From contig OZ246887.1 of assembly GCA_965231765.1 (NCBI GenBank), positions 2,418,001 to 2,482,000 on the forward strand: a DNA stretch of 64,000 nt, read 5' to 3'. A program made the position numbers and the translations under genes. Each line of letters begins with the position of its first letter. The first letter of the stretch is position 1. This DNA comes from JAAXHF01 sp963665955 (GTDB lineage: Bacteria; Desulfobacterota; Binatia; Bin18). The notes under the pieces were generated by a model that was given only the letters and a program-made list of their open reading frames with translations, ran no database searches and was not told the origin of the DNA. Shown here piece after piece: positions 8,647 through 17,051 of the stretch.

Positions 8647-9138
8647 TTACGAAAGCGGCGAGAAGTCTAAGGCGACTAACACCCATTCGCCTGCATCCTG
8701 GGTGTAGGTGAAAGTATATCGCCCATGCAGGACACGGCGTGGACCAACCCGAGCTTGCTCTCGCAAGGTGTAATGCCCCCAGGCTAGCGCACTCGTGCCG
8801 GTCACAAAAAACTTGGCATCAACAGGAGTCCATTTGGCATAGTCATGATTCGAAAAATACTCCCGGATGAGTTGCTGAACAGCAGCTTTGCCTTCGACTG
8901 GAAATGGGGTCAAGGTCCCAAATAAGACGACTTGATCGTGAGCAGCTGCGGTAAAGGTGGTCAGATCCTGTCCATTGAACAAGTGAATGTCGGTTTCAAA
9001 AACTTTTTGGACCGCTCGCACCTCTACGCCGGCGATCAGGTCCTTCAGAGCCTGGGGCTCGTCCATTTGAGCAGACACCGAGCCGATAAGCGCCCAGAGG
9101 CACACCACAATACACATGACCAGTCTTTTGTCCCTCAT
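8647..9138 (-). CDS. Exported NTF2/SnoaL-like protein (paralogue 1)
   Basis: First gene of the tandem NTF2-like pair, 163 residues, with a cleavable signal peptide (1-23, ending in VSAQ). The mature part aligns by eye with the next gene: helix with LFNGQDLTTFTAAAHDQVVLFG, then TPFPVEGKAA, REYF, TGTSALAWGHYTL and a C-terminal GEWVLVALDFSPL. It presumably acts outside the cytoplasm as a small binding or isomerase-like protein. The ATG is preceded by a GGAGG site on the minus strand. The 277 bp upstream separate it from a divergent MBL-fold gene. Confidence 0.75.
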   Translation of the reverse strand: MRDKRLVMCIVVCLWALIGSVSAQMDEPQALKDLIAGVEVRAVQKVFETDIHLFNGQDLTTFTAAAHDQVVLFGTLTPFPVEGKAAVQQLIREYFSNHDYAKWTPVDAKFFVTGTSALAWGHYTLREQARVGPRRVLHGRYTFTYTQDAGEWVLVALDFSPLS

Positions 9139-9341
9139 AGCGTCCTCCTGTGTGGACCAGCATTGGTTCAGAAGCCGTATGATTTTCCAGCAGCTCCCCA
9201 GGGTACTGTGATATCCGCCACACGGTCAAGAGAGCGTCTCAATTGAAATACACACTCCGTGTTCACCAAGGACCTTCCAAAGACCTGGAAAACCGGCGTG
9301 GGCATGGAGCATTTGGACAGCCGTATTCTTGGTACGAACAG

Positions 9342-9373
9342 GACTCGCTGTGCGAGTCACTCTCTCTTATAAT
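9342..9373 (+). promoter_or_regulatory. Candidate promoter with an overlapping palindrome
   Basis: A perfect TATAAT hexamer lies at 9368-9373, 42 bp before the MBL-fold ATG. The region where a -35 box would be contains an inverted repeat gactcg-N5-cgagtc (9342-9358). No good -35 hexamer is visible. The palindrome could be an activator or repressor site. This is inference from sequence only. Confidence 0.4.
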
Positions 9374-9415
9374 CAGGTCAGCCTTATTTGGGAAACTGCA
9401 GAAACAGGAGTCGCT

Positions 9416-10129
9416 ATGCACACCGCCGTAGACGAAGTCACTTCCGGCATCTATCGCTTATCAACCTATATGGGAGAGGCGGATTTTACATTTAACCAAT
9501 ACCTGATCAATGCCGCTCAACCCTTACTCTTTCACTGTGGTATGCGCGGACTTTTTCCGCTGATCAGCGCTGGGCTGAAAGAGGTGATGCCGCTCGACCG
9601 CTTGCGCTGGATTTCTTTTGGGCATTGGGAAGCCGATGAAGCGGGGGCGATGAATGACTGGCTGGAAGCCGCCCCACATGCCCAAGTAGCCGTCGGTACG
9701 ATTGGCTGTATGCTCTCAGTCAACGACCTTGCCGTGCGTGCCCCGCGCGCGCTAGAAGATAACGAGGTCGTTGATTTAGGAGGCAAACGAGCGCGCTACC
9801 TGGCTACTCCGCACGTGCCGCACTGTTGGGATGCTGGTGTCGTGTATGAGGAAACGACACAGACACTCTTCTGCGGCGACTTGTTCACCCGCATGGGGAG
9901 CAGTCCAGCCGTGTCGGAAGACGATCCGATTGCACCGGCGTTGGCAGCAGAAGACGTGTTTGGCGCAACTGCGCTCACGCCAAACACAGCTCCAACGATC
10001 CGCCGTCTGGCAGCCCTCAAACCGGCCGTGCTAGCGCTGATGCATGGGCCGGCTTTTCTTGGCAATGGCGAACAAGCGTTATTGGATTTGGCTGATCAGT
10101 ACGAAGCGCGTTTGAAACAGATGGGATAA
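9416..10129 (+). CDS. MBL-fold (flavodiiron/ODP-like) metallohydrolase
   Basis: Metallo-beta-lactamase-fold protein of 237 residues. The metal motif is HWEAD (His70-x-Glu72-x-Asp74), the HxExD form found in flavodiiron-type oxygen-reductase and related ODP domains rather than HxHxDH. It is followed by a CWDAG segment, the FCGDLF strand with the bridging Asp, and a C-terminal HGP. No flavodoxin domain is attached, so a complete flavodiiron NO/O2 reductase is not present. A diiron sensor or small hydrolase is more likely. The ATG at 9416 has CAGGAG 7 bp upstream. A strong hairpin follows the stop codon, suggesting a single-gene transcript. Confidence 0.8.
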   Translation: MHTAVDEVTSGIYRLSTYMGEADFTFNQYLINAAQPLLFHCGMRGLFPLISAGLKEVMPLDRLRWISFGHWEADEAGAMNDWLEAAPHAQVAVGTIGCMLSVNDLAVRAPRALEDNEVVDLGGKRARYLATPHVPHCWDAGVVYEETTQTLFCGDLFTRMGSSPAVSEDDPIAPALAAEDVFGATALTPNTAPTIRRLAALKPAVLALMHGPAFLGNGEQALLDLADQYEARLKQMG

Positions 10130-10157
10130 AAACAGGGCTGTGCCTAGAGCCCTGTTT
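10130..10157 (+). terminator. Rho-independent-type terminator after the MBL-fold gene
   Basis: Perfect 10-bp stem (aaacagggct / agccctgttt) with an 8-nt loop, starting immediately after the stop codon and ending in TTT. Confidence 0.7.
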
Positions 10158-10315
10158 CGGGCTGAGAGCATACCGTCATATGTCGGGTGAGGCCTCCCCC
10201 GACTAGGAACTGCAAACTGCTACAAACTCTTCATAAATTCGATCAGGCAGTGTCAATCACAGTTGACAGTACGCCATCATGCAGACATGTGGTCACACAC
10301 ACAGGAGTCGAAGCT

Positions 10316-10750
10316 ATGCGCAAGAACTTACAAGCCGAAGATTTGGGCGACTTTCTCGAACAGGCCAAATGCGCCACTCTGGCGACCCACTTTCGGGATG
10401 GGACGGTCTTACTCTCACCCGTCTGGCACGAATGGCGCAACGGCGTCTTCAGCGTTGGGGTAGCGGCCAATGATATCAAGGTCCGTCACATTCAGCGCAA
10501 TGCGCAGGTGAGCATCAGTGTGGCAGAGGACACACCGCCTTACCGTGGGATTGAAGTCCGAGGGAAAGCCACAATTGACAAGGCGGGTGCCAAGGAGATC
10601 ACACGTCGCATAGCCATCCGTTACCTGGGACCTGAGCAGGGAGAAATCTATGCCGATGTGGTCACGCAGGCAGAGCTGGCTTTGATCCGGATCGAGCCGG
10701 AAGTCCTCCGGGCCTGGGATTTTGCCGACGAGGCAGAGCTGAATGGCTAA
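10316..10750 (+). CDS. Pyridoxamine-5'-phosphate-oxidase-like split-barrel (FMN/F420-binding) protein
   Basis: Small split-barrel flavin-binding protein of 144 residues, related to PPOX-class F420/FMN oxidoreductases. Visible features are the N-terminal strand set CATLATHFRDGTVLLSPVWHEW, the conserved KVRHIQRNAQVSI segment that normally contacts the flavin phosphate, and IEVRGKATI. Such proteins reduce small substrates or bind haem or biliverdin breakdown products, and the substrate is unknown here. The ATG at 10316 has CAGGAG upstream. The sequence from that site to the ATG closely resembles the start region of the preceding MBL gene. An EthD-domain gene follows after 54 bp, possibly in the same transcript. 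Confidence 0.8.
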   Translation: MRKNLQAEDLGDFLEQAKCATLATHFRDGTVLLSPVWHEWRNGVFSVGVAANDIKVRHIQRNAQVSISVAEDTPPYRGIEVRGKATIDKAGAKEITRRIAIRYLGPEQGEIYADVVTQAELALIRIEPEVLRAWDFADEAELNG

Positions 10751-10804
10751 TGTCTGCAATACAGACTGATTGACACATCAAGCTAGCCGAAAGGAGACAG
10801 TGAT

Positions 10805-11161
10805 ATGGTCAAGCTCATGGCGTGTTTACGCCGAAAATCTGGGATGTCAGAAGAAGCCTTCCGGCAGTATTGGAAAGACACCCATGGTCCATTGGTCAAG
10901 AGTGTGACGGAGTTCAGTCGCTACGTACGCAAATATATTCAGTCACACACCTCGCAAGATTCTATCTCTTTTTTTCCACCCCAAGCGACTCCCGCCTACG
11001 ATGAGATTGCTGAGCTGTGGTTTGAGAGTACGTCAGAGATGCAGAAGGCATTTGCTGAACCGCGCTATATGGAGATCATTCGGCCTGATGAGCAGAAATT
11101 CATCGACTTACCAAACTCCGTGTTTTTTGTTGTGGATGAAGTGCCGATGGTTGAGGGATAA
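10805..11161 (+). CDS. EthD-domain protein
   Basis: Protein of 118 residues with a ferredoxin-like alpha/beta-barrel EthD fold. Diagnostic is the N-terminal LMACLRRKSGMSEEAFRQYW followed by HGPLV, then a central YDEIAELWFES and a C-terminal strand with FFVVDE. EthD proteins accompany ether- and aromatic-degrading P450 systems, where they are required but have an unclear role. Related proteins are polyketide cyclases. No P450 is nearby. A GAAAGGAGA site precedes the ATG. The stop codon is only 6 bp from the end of the convergent E1-beta gene. Confidence 0.85.
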   Translation: MVKLMACLRRKSGMSEEAFRQYWKDTHGPLVKSVTEFSRYVRKYIQSHTSQDSISFFPPQATPAYDEIAELWFESTSEMQKAFAEPRYMEIIRPDEQKFIDLPNSVFFVVDEVPMVEG

Positions 11162-11167
11162 TCCTTC

Positions 11168-12121
11168 CTACGCCAGAATCTCTCTCACCCCAGCCGCAAT
11201 CTTGTCCCGATCAGGAAACACGTGGTTTTCGAGTTCTGGGCTGTACGGAATCGGCACCTGCAGCGCGCAGACCCGTTTGACGGGTGCGGTGAGCCGGCTG
11301 AAGGTGTCTTTGTCTTCGGTTACGAATGCTGAGATTTCAGCCGACGCACCGGCGGTTGGACCCGCCTCGTCCGCCACAACTAAGCGGCCAGTTTTTTGAA
11401 CCGAGGCGCGGATAGTGTCCCGGTCCATGGGGACCAAGGTTCGCGGGTCGATGACTTCGACAGAAATCCCTTCGTGCTGCAAGGTCTCGGCTGCGGCTAA
11501 TGCCTCGTGTACCATCCAAGCCAGGGCGACGACGGTCACATCGCTGCCTGCGCGTTTAATAACAGCTTGGCCCAAAGGCACGCTATACTCTTCTTCCGGC
11601 ACCTCATCTTTGAGCCCCATCAGACGGCTTGACTCAAACGAAATCACCGGATTGTTGTCACGGATGGCGGATTTGAGCAGACCCTTCATATCGTACGGGG
11701 TTGCGGGCAGGATCATTTTTAATCCAGCCAGATTCATGAACATCGAATAGGGGCTCTGCGAGTGCTGGGCGGCCAGCTGACGACCGCCACCAACTGAGGC
11801 CCGAAAGACAAGTGGAAACCTGGCCTGGCCGCCAAACATGTAATGGATTTTTGACACCTGATTCACAATTTGATCCATGGCCACAAAGGAAAATGTGACC
11901 ATGCTCCAGTTGACAATCGGTCGATAGCCTGAACCTGCCGCTCCGAGCGCCAGGCCGGTAAAAGCGGCTTCTGTAATTGGTGTACCGCGGACGCGCTGGT
12001 CCCCAAATTCTTTCACTAAGCGTGACGGAGCGTCTGTGGCCAGATGGATAGTCTGTGCATCTCGCCGCATTTCTTCTAACACGGCTTCCATACCAGCGGC
12101 TGCATATGAGAGTTGTCGCAT
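11168..12121 (-). CDS. Second thiamine-diphosphate E1 beta subunit (acetoin/2-oxoacid dehydrogenase-like)
   Basis: Beta subunit of a second two-subunit E1 enzyme, 317 residues. Shared features with the pdhB-like protein at 4736-5716 include QHSQSPYSMFMNLAGLKMILPATPYDMKG and the C-terminal EVIDPRTLVPMD. The N-terminal region has lost some residues usual in pyruvate dehydrogenase (MGEDV-type segment replaced by LATDAPS), so it is a divergent paralogue. It follows its alpha subunit after 32 bp. No lipoyl E2 or E3 gene is present. The substrate is unknown, with acetoin, a branched-chain oxoacid or a catabolic oxoacid all possible. Confidence 0.85.
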   Translation of the reverse strand: MRQLSYAAAGMEAVLEEMRRDAQTIHLATDAPSRLVKEFGDQRVRGTPITEAAFTGLALGAAGSGYRPIVNWSMVTFSFVAMDQIVNQVSKIHYMFGGQARFPLVFRASVGGGRQLAAQHSQSPYSMFMNLAGLKMILPATPYDMKGLLKSAIRDNNPVISFESSRLMGLKDEVPEEEYSVPLGQAVIKRAGSDVTVVALAWMVHEALAAAETLQHEGISVEVIDPRTLVPMDRDTIRASVQKTGRLVVADEAGPTAGASAEISAFVTEDKDTFSRLTAPVKRVCALQVPIPYSPELENHVFPDRDKIAAGVREILA

Positions 12122-12153
12122 GCTGATTCCTTTTTCGGAGCTGAGCGCGTTTC

Positions 12154-13122
12154 TTAATCCGCAAACACATCCTCAACGGCAGTGTCTATATCTGGGAACG
12201 GACTCTGTTGAGCAAAGGTGACAGCTGCTTCAATTTCTTGCAAGAGATCCGCATCCATTTTTTGCCAGGTGTCTTCAGTCAACACTCCTTGGTCTTTCAA
12301 GCTGTTCACCAGACGGGCAACCGGATCTTTGTGTTTCCATTCGTCTAACTCCTCGTGCGGTCGAGTATCAGGGATGCCTTTAATTTCAGTGTGGTTGCGC
12401 CACCGATAAGTCTTGCACTCGATGAGGGTCGGGCCTTGACCCGCACGCGCGCGTTGCACGGCGGCTTCAGCAACTTCATACACGGCGAGGACATCGTTGC
12501 CATCGACCACCACCCCGGGAATCCCATAGGCTGCCGCCCGCTCGGCGACATCTTTCGCCGACACGGCCTGTGCAGCAGGGGTGTTGACTCCATACAGGTT
12601 GTTCTCGCATACATACAGCATAGGCAGCTTCCAGAGCGCAGCAATATTGACCGACTCATGGAACGGGCCGGCACTCGACGCGCCGTCGCCAAAGAAAGAC
12701 ACTGCCACCCGGCCCTTGCCCTCAAGTTGAGCGGCCAAGCCAGCTCCAGTGATAATAGGAATCCCGCCAGCGACAATGCCGTTCGCTCCGAGCATACCAA
12801 TGCTGAAATCGGCGATATGCATGGAGCCGCCTTTTCCTTTACAATAACCAGTCCGTTTTCCGTACAGTTCGGCCATCATCCGTTTCAGATCTGCCCCTTT
12901 GGCAATGCAATGGCCGTGCCCGCGGTGGGTGCTGATGATCTGGTCATCACGGTTGAGATTGGCGCATATCCCGACGGCAACGGCCTCCTGACCGATATAG
13001 CAGTGCACCACCCCATAGATCTGTCCGGCTTGAAAGTCATCCGAAGCACGTTCCTCAAAGCGCCGAATGGTTTGCATCGCACGCAACATTTCCAGCTGTT
13101 TGTCTAGTGTGAGACTCATCAT
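12154..13122 (-). CDS. Second thiamine-diphosphate E1 alpha subunit (acetoin/2-oxoacid dehydrogenase-like)
   Basis: Alpha subunit of 322 residues. The TPP motif runs from GDGASSAGPFHE to CENNLYGV. KGKGGSMHIADF and the C-terminal YRWRNHTEIKG are typical of the AcoA/PdhA family. It differs clearly from the first alpha subunit at 3653-4687, so the pair was not created by a recent duplication. The start has two adjacent ATG codons (13122 and 13119) and an AGGAGGGG site. The divergent upstream gene is a cyclase-family hydrolase, which may mark a shared catabolic theme. Confidence 0.88.
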   Translation of the reverse strand: MMSLTLDKQLEMLRAMQTIRRFEERASDDFQAGQIYGVVHCYIGQEAVAVGICANLNRDDQIISTHRGHGHCIAKGADLKRMMAELYGKRTGYCKGKGGSMHIADFSIGMLGANGIVAGGIPIITGAGLAAQLEGKGRVAVSFFGDGASSAGPFHESVNIAALWKLPMLYVCENNLYGVNTPAAQAVSAKDVAERAAAYGIPGVVVDGNDVLAVYEVAEAAVQRARAGQGPTLIECKTYRWRNHTEIKGIPDTRPHEELDEWKHKDPVARLVNSLKDQGVLTEDTWQKMDADLLQEIEAAVTFAQQSPFPDIDTAVEDVFAD

Positions 13123-13265
13123 ACCCCTCCTATGTCCTTACTTATTCTCCAAAATATTGGCTAATACAAGAGAAATGCCGGCTCTTTTTGCCTGCCATAA
13201 AAATTGACACTCCGTACGCGAGCGTGGGAAGATATGCCCATTCTGTTTTCGTAAGGAGGGATGCC

Positions 13266-14267
13266 ATGAAAGCGTGGAAAGCCCGCTCTCTGAGCGCAGT
13301 TTGCGCGGCAGTCGGATTTGCCGTGTATGTGCTTGCTTTACCCATCAGCCAGGCAGCTGAGGTTGCCAAGAGCCCGTATGGACCAGATGATGAGATTGGC
13401 GTGCTGAATACCCTTACCGAAGCCACCACTCTCGCGGTTCTGCAACAGATTAGCAGCGGTCAGGTGTATGACCTCAGTGTGGACTTTTTTGTGGGCATGC
13501 CGAGTCTGGCTGATTTGGGCATGGGCGACCCACCCTTTCACATGTGGATGACGCATACGCCAAACGGGGTCAAGGTCGAAGGTCTCTCCCCGGCGGGCAG
13601 TCCAGACGCTATCGCTCTGTATGATGATGCCATTATTATGTCTACCCATACCGGCACCCACCTCGATACCCTCAACCACATTGGATATGGGCAGAAGATT
13701 TTCAACGGCTTTGAAAACACCAAGCACCTTGGCAACAAGGGCTGGACAAAAGCCGGTGCGGATAAGATTCCACCGATCATCACCCGTGGGATCTTAATCG
13801 ATATCGCTGGTGAGAAGGGCGTGGACATGTTGCCCGACTCGTACGAAATTTCTTCCGAAGATCTCCAGCGGGCACTCACCAAACAAGGCATTGCCTTGCA
13901 GCCAGGCGACGCAGTCCTGATTCGGACTGGACGTATGACCGTCTGGCCTGACCCCAAAAAATTTGTGCCCAACGAGCCGGGTATCACCCGCAAAAGTGCA
14001 GCCTGGCTGGTGGATAATGGCGCGGTTCTGATTGGCGCCGATAATATGGGCGTGGAAAAATTTCCTATGGCCAAGGAGAGTGTGCATACCTATCTGTTTG
14101 CCGAACGTGGGGTGTGTATTCTGGAGCTGTTATGGTTAGAGGAGCTGGCTAAAGATGGGGTGTACGAGTTTGCCTTTCTTGCCGCTCCGATCAAACTCCG
14201 TGGCGCAACAGGCACCCCCATCCGCCCCCTCGCTTTGCCGATACAAGCAACCCAAAAGAGCGAATAA
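13266..14267 (+). CDS. Exported cyclase-family (kynurenine-formamidase-like) hydrolase
   Basis: Metal-dependent hydrolase of the putative-cyclase family (PF04199 type), 333 residues, with a signal peptide (1-31, ending SQA/AE) indicating export. The metal-binding signature HTGTHLD is at residues 128-134. IGADNMGVEKFP and the C-terminal RGVCILELLWLEELA are also family-typical. Members hydrolyse arylformamides, lactones or isatin-type amides. A GTAAGGAGGG site precedes the ATG at 13266. A TTGACA lies at 13204-13209 without a well-spaced -10. The DUF1329 pair and DUF1302 gene follow on the same strand, so this may be the periplasmic enzyme of that set. Confidence 0.87.
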   Translation: MKAWKARSLSAVCAAVGFAVYVLALPISQAAEVAKSPYGPDDEIGVLNTLTEATTLAVLQQISSGQVYDLSVDFFVGMPSLADLGMGDPPFHMWMTHTPNGVKVEGLSPAGSPDAIALYDDAIIMSTHTGTHLDTLNHIGYGQKIFNGFENTKHLGNKGWTKAGADKIPPIITRGILIDIAGEKGVDMLPDSYEISSEDLQRALTKQGIALQPGDAVLIRTGRMTVWPDPKKFVPNEPGITRKSAAWLVDNGAVLIGADNMGVEKFPMAKESVHTYLFAERGVCILELLWLEELAKDGVYEFAFLAAPIKLRGATGTPIRPLALPIQATQKSE

Positions 14268-14362
14268 GCACACGACTGTGGCCAACCGCTTCCCTTGCGA
14301 ACCTCCTGGTATTTCGGTAAGACAAGACTGAACGTTCACTCAGCCCAAAGGAGGAGATCCGA

Positions 14363-15628
14363 GTGCTATTACGAAAGACCACCGTATTGATTGTTGTTAT
14401 CGCTATTTGTATCTATACCGTTCTTCCGGCCATCACCCAGGCGCAAAACGGCAACCAAGACGCCCTAGCAGGCTTCCATCCGTACCGTGATGGAAAACCT
14501 CAGGTTGAAGGCATCACGCCAGGTATGACCATCAACAAGGATAATGTTCACGTCGCTGAGAAGCTCTTGGCTCCAGAAATCTTGCGGGTCATCCAAGCCG
14601 GAGACTTTGCCCCCACGATCCAGGAGACGACCGACTTTCCAACGTTTGACAAGTATATTCAGGCCTCAGTCCAAAATGCCGGAAAAGCTCAGCTAGAGGC
14701 AAATGGAGAACTGACTGGGTATATTGCTGGACTTCCCTTTCCCATTATCGATCCTGCAGACCCGCAAGCCGGCCTGCGGGCGGCCTGGAATTTCCGCTAT
14801 CGCTATTTAGGTGACACCGTCCAGACACAGGGCGTGTTACGCTCAATCAACAACTCCGGCAATGTCGAACGCGGGGTCGATACCCTGTATGCCCGTCGGT
14901 ATGGCATGCACCGTCTCGACGCCAAAGACAATGTGGCCAAGTGGGAAAAAGAAGGCACCTGGTACCGAGAACACTCGATCGTTCTCTCGCCGCAAGACCT
15001 GGAGGGTGCCCAGCGTTTGAGCTTTCACTATGCGGATGACACAGCCGATCAGAAAGCGTGGGCGTACGATCCGCAGAGTCGCCGGACACGCAGCATCGCT
15101 GTCAACCTGAACGAGACTTCGTTTGGATTAAATTTCTTGGTTGAAGACCATTCTGGGTTTAACGGCCATGTCCGTGACCATACCTGGGAGTTTATCGGCG
15201 AAGAAGTGCGGCTGGTGCCGGGTCTCCTGGAAGGCACGCCGCCAGAGTATGCCGGCAAAAACGGCTGGTATCCGCAAGGACCGTGGGAGTTGCGTAAGGT
15301 CGTCATCGTCGATGCCACGCCAAAAAATTCGGGCCATCCGTATGGCAAGCGACGGTTCTACCTTGACCGCCAGATGTATTCTATCCTGCTCGCCTTTGTG
15401 TATGATGATCAGGGCAATCATTGGCGGACCTTATTCCATTCGTTTGGTCGGCCTGAGTTTGACCCGGACAACAAAGACGCCACAGGCGTTCCGCTGCACC
15501 TGGGCAATGGCTGGGTGGACTACAAAAATGATTCTGCCGCAGTCTGGTCGGCCGATGAATTTCTGGTCAATAAACCGCTCAAACCCAAGCAGTTCACCGT
15601 CAAAGAGATGGTCCGTCGCGGAAAATAG
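14363..15628 (+). CDS. DUF1329 outer-membrane-associated protein (copy 1)
   Basis: Exported protein of 421 residues with a signal peptide (about 1-27) and the DUF1329 domain over nearly its whole length. Recognisable blocks are VEGITPGMTI near 40, LPFPIIDPADPQAGLRAAWNFRYRY, KAWAYDPQSRRTRS and YGKRRFYLDRQMY. DUF1329 proteins are thought to adopt a LolA/LolB-like lipid-binding fold and occur with DUF1302 barrels and MMPL pumps in catabolism of steroids and other hydrophobic compounds. Their biochemical role is not settled. The start is GTG with AAAGGAGGA upstream. A close paralogue follows after 33 bp. Confidence 0.9.
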   Translation: MLLRKTTVLIVVIAICIYTVLPAITQAQNGNQDALAGFHPYRDGKPQVEGITPGMTINKDNVHVAEKLLAPEILRVIQAGDFAPTIQETTDFPTFDKYIQASVQNAGKAQLEANGELTGYIAGLPFPIIDPADPQAGLRAAWNFRYRYLGDTVQTQGVLRSINNSGNVERGVDTLYARRYGMHRLDAKDNVAKWEKEGTWYREHSIVLSPQDLEGAQRLSFHYADDTADQKAWAYDPQSRRTRSIAVNLNETSFGLNFLVEDHSGFNGHVRDHTWEFIGEEVRLVPGLLEGTPPEYAGKNGWYPQGPWELRKVVIVDATPKNSGHPYGKRRFYLDRQMYSILLAFVYDDQGNHWRTLFHSFGRPEFDPDNKDATGVPLHLGNGWVDYKNDSAAVWSADEFLVNKPLKPKQFTVKEMVRRGK

Positions 15629-15661
15629 TAGCCAGGCTCGCAGCCCACGGAGGAGACACGT

Positions 15662-16942
15662 ATGCCGTCCCTACAGGTCAAGACCTGCATTGCTCTCGTT
15701 CTTGTGTGTAGCCTTGCCTTTTCCTCTGCTTTCTCTCATCGGGTCCACGCCCAAAAAGGCAATATTCCTGCAAAACTAGCTGAAGTGTTTTACCCCTACA
15801 GCCAGGGTACACCGCAAGTGGACGGCATCACTCCCGGCATGACCATCACCCAGGACAATGCCCAGATTGCACAGCGAGTTCTCCCAGCCGAGGTTCTCCG
15901 TGTCGTTCAAGCTGGCGACTTCGAAATCACCGTCCAGGAAACGACCGACACTCCTCTGTTTGATGGCTATGTGGCCGCCTCGGCGCAGAATGTCGATCAG
16001 GTTCGTATTGGAGAGGATGGACTGCTGAAGAACTACACGGTTGGCCTGCCCTTCCCCGTTCTTGACCCGTCTGATCCCCAAGCCGGAGTCAAGGCAGCCT
16101 GGAATTATCGTTACCGGTATATGGGCGATAGCCTCCAAACCCAGGGTGTGCTGCGCTCGATTAACAGCTCGGGCACTGTCGAGCGCAGCGTCGAGACAGA
16201 CTACGCTCGGCTGTATGGGATGCACCGCCTCGCCCCTGACAAAAATGTCACAAAATGGGAAAAGGAAGGCACCTGGTGGCGCGAACACTCGGTTGTCCTG
16301 CAGCCGCAAGATATCGAAGGCGCCCAGAGTCTATCCTTCCACTACGATAACGACGCCACCGACCGCAAGGCATGGGCCTATGATCCGCAGAGCCGACGGA
16401 CACGGAGTGTCGTGGTCAATCTGCATGAGACTTCGTTTGGCTTAAATTTTTTGATCGAAGACCATGCCGGTTTTCAGGGCTATATTCGCGAGCACACCTG
16501 GAACTATGTTGGGGATCAGATCATGCTGGTTCCGGGCATTATTAAGGGCCGCGCGCCTGAGGACTTTGGCGGAAAAGGCAACTGGTACCCCCAGATCCCG
16601 TGGGAATTACGTCGGGTACACGTCATCGAAGCCACCCCTCTCGACACCAACCACCCGTATGGCAAACGTCGCCTGTATATTGACCGCCAATTGTATGCGA
16701 TTTTCTACTCCATCATCTATGACCGCCAGGATGCGCACTGGCGTACGTTGTTCCACCTGTTGGGTTACTCGGCCTTTCACCCCGACAATACGGATGTGCC
16801 GGGTATCTCCGTCCACTTAGGCAACCTGTGTGTCGATTACCAAAATGACCTGGCCAGCCTGTGGACCGGCACAGTGCTGCTCAACAAGCCGATTAAGGCC
16901 AAACGGTTTACTGTCAAAGAAATGATACGCCGAGGGAAATAG
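15662..16942 (+). CDS. DUF1329 outer-membrane-associated protein (copy 2)
   Basis: Tandem paralogue of the preceding gene, 426 residues, with its own signal peptide (about 1-31). Most blocks are shared: VDGITPGMTI, LPFPVLDPSDPQAGVKAAWNYRYRY, KAWAYDPQSRRTRS, YGKRRLYIDRQLY and the C-terminal FTVKEMIRRGK. Variation is concentrated near the N-terminus and around residues 95-115. Two retained but diverged copies suggest different ligands or a hetero-oligomer. The ATG is preceded by CGGAGGAG. The DUF1302 barrel gene follows after 109 bp. Confidence 0.9.
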   Translation: MPSLQVKTCIALVLVCSLAFSSAFSHRVHAQKGNIPAKLAEVFYPYSQGTPQVDGITPGMTITQDNAQIAQRVLPAEVLRVVQAGDFEITVQETTDTPLFDGYVAASAQNVDQVRIGEDGLLKNYTVGLPFPVLDPSDPQAGVKAAWNYRYRYMGDSLQTQGVLRSINSSGTVERSVETDYARLYGMHRLAPDKNVTKWEKEGTWWREHSVVLQPQDIEGAQSLSFHYDNDATDRKAWAYDPQSRRTRSVVVNLHETSFGLNFLIEDHAGFQGYIREHTWNYVGDQIMLVPGIIKGRAPEDFGGKGNWYPQIPWELRRVHVIEATPLDTNHPYGKRRLYIDRQLYAIFYSIIYDRQDAHWRTLFHLLGYSAFHPDNTDVPGISVHLGNLCVDYQNDLASLWTGTVLLNKPIKAKRFTVKEMIRRGK

Positions 16943-17051
16943 CCATTTCCCACACGCGCCTTTTCTTGTCAGGCTGAACCTGCTATGCCCTCGGGACTGC
17001 TCCTGTAAAGGTCAGTACAGACGAGGCAGAGATCGTCTTTTCCAGAGGTCA

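Noticed and set aside
12355..13107. 250-codon open frame on the plus strand opposite the second E1 alpha gene
   Set aside because: It is fully antisense to a well-supported E1 alpha gene and its translation shows no family pattern.
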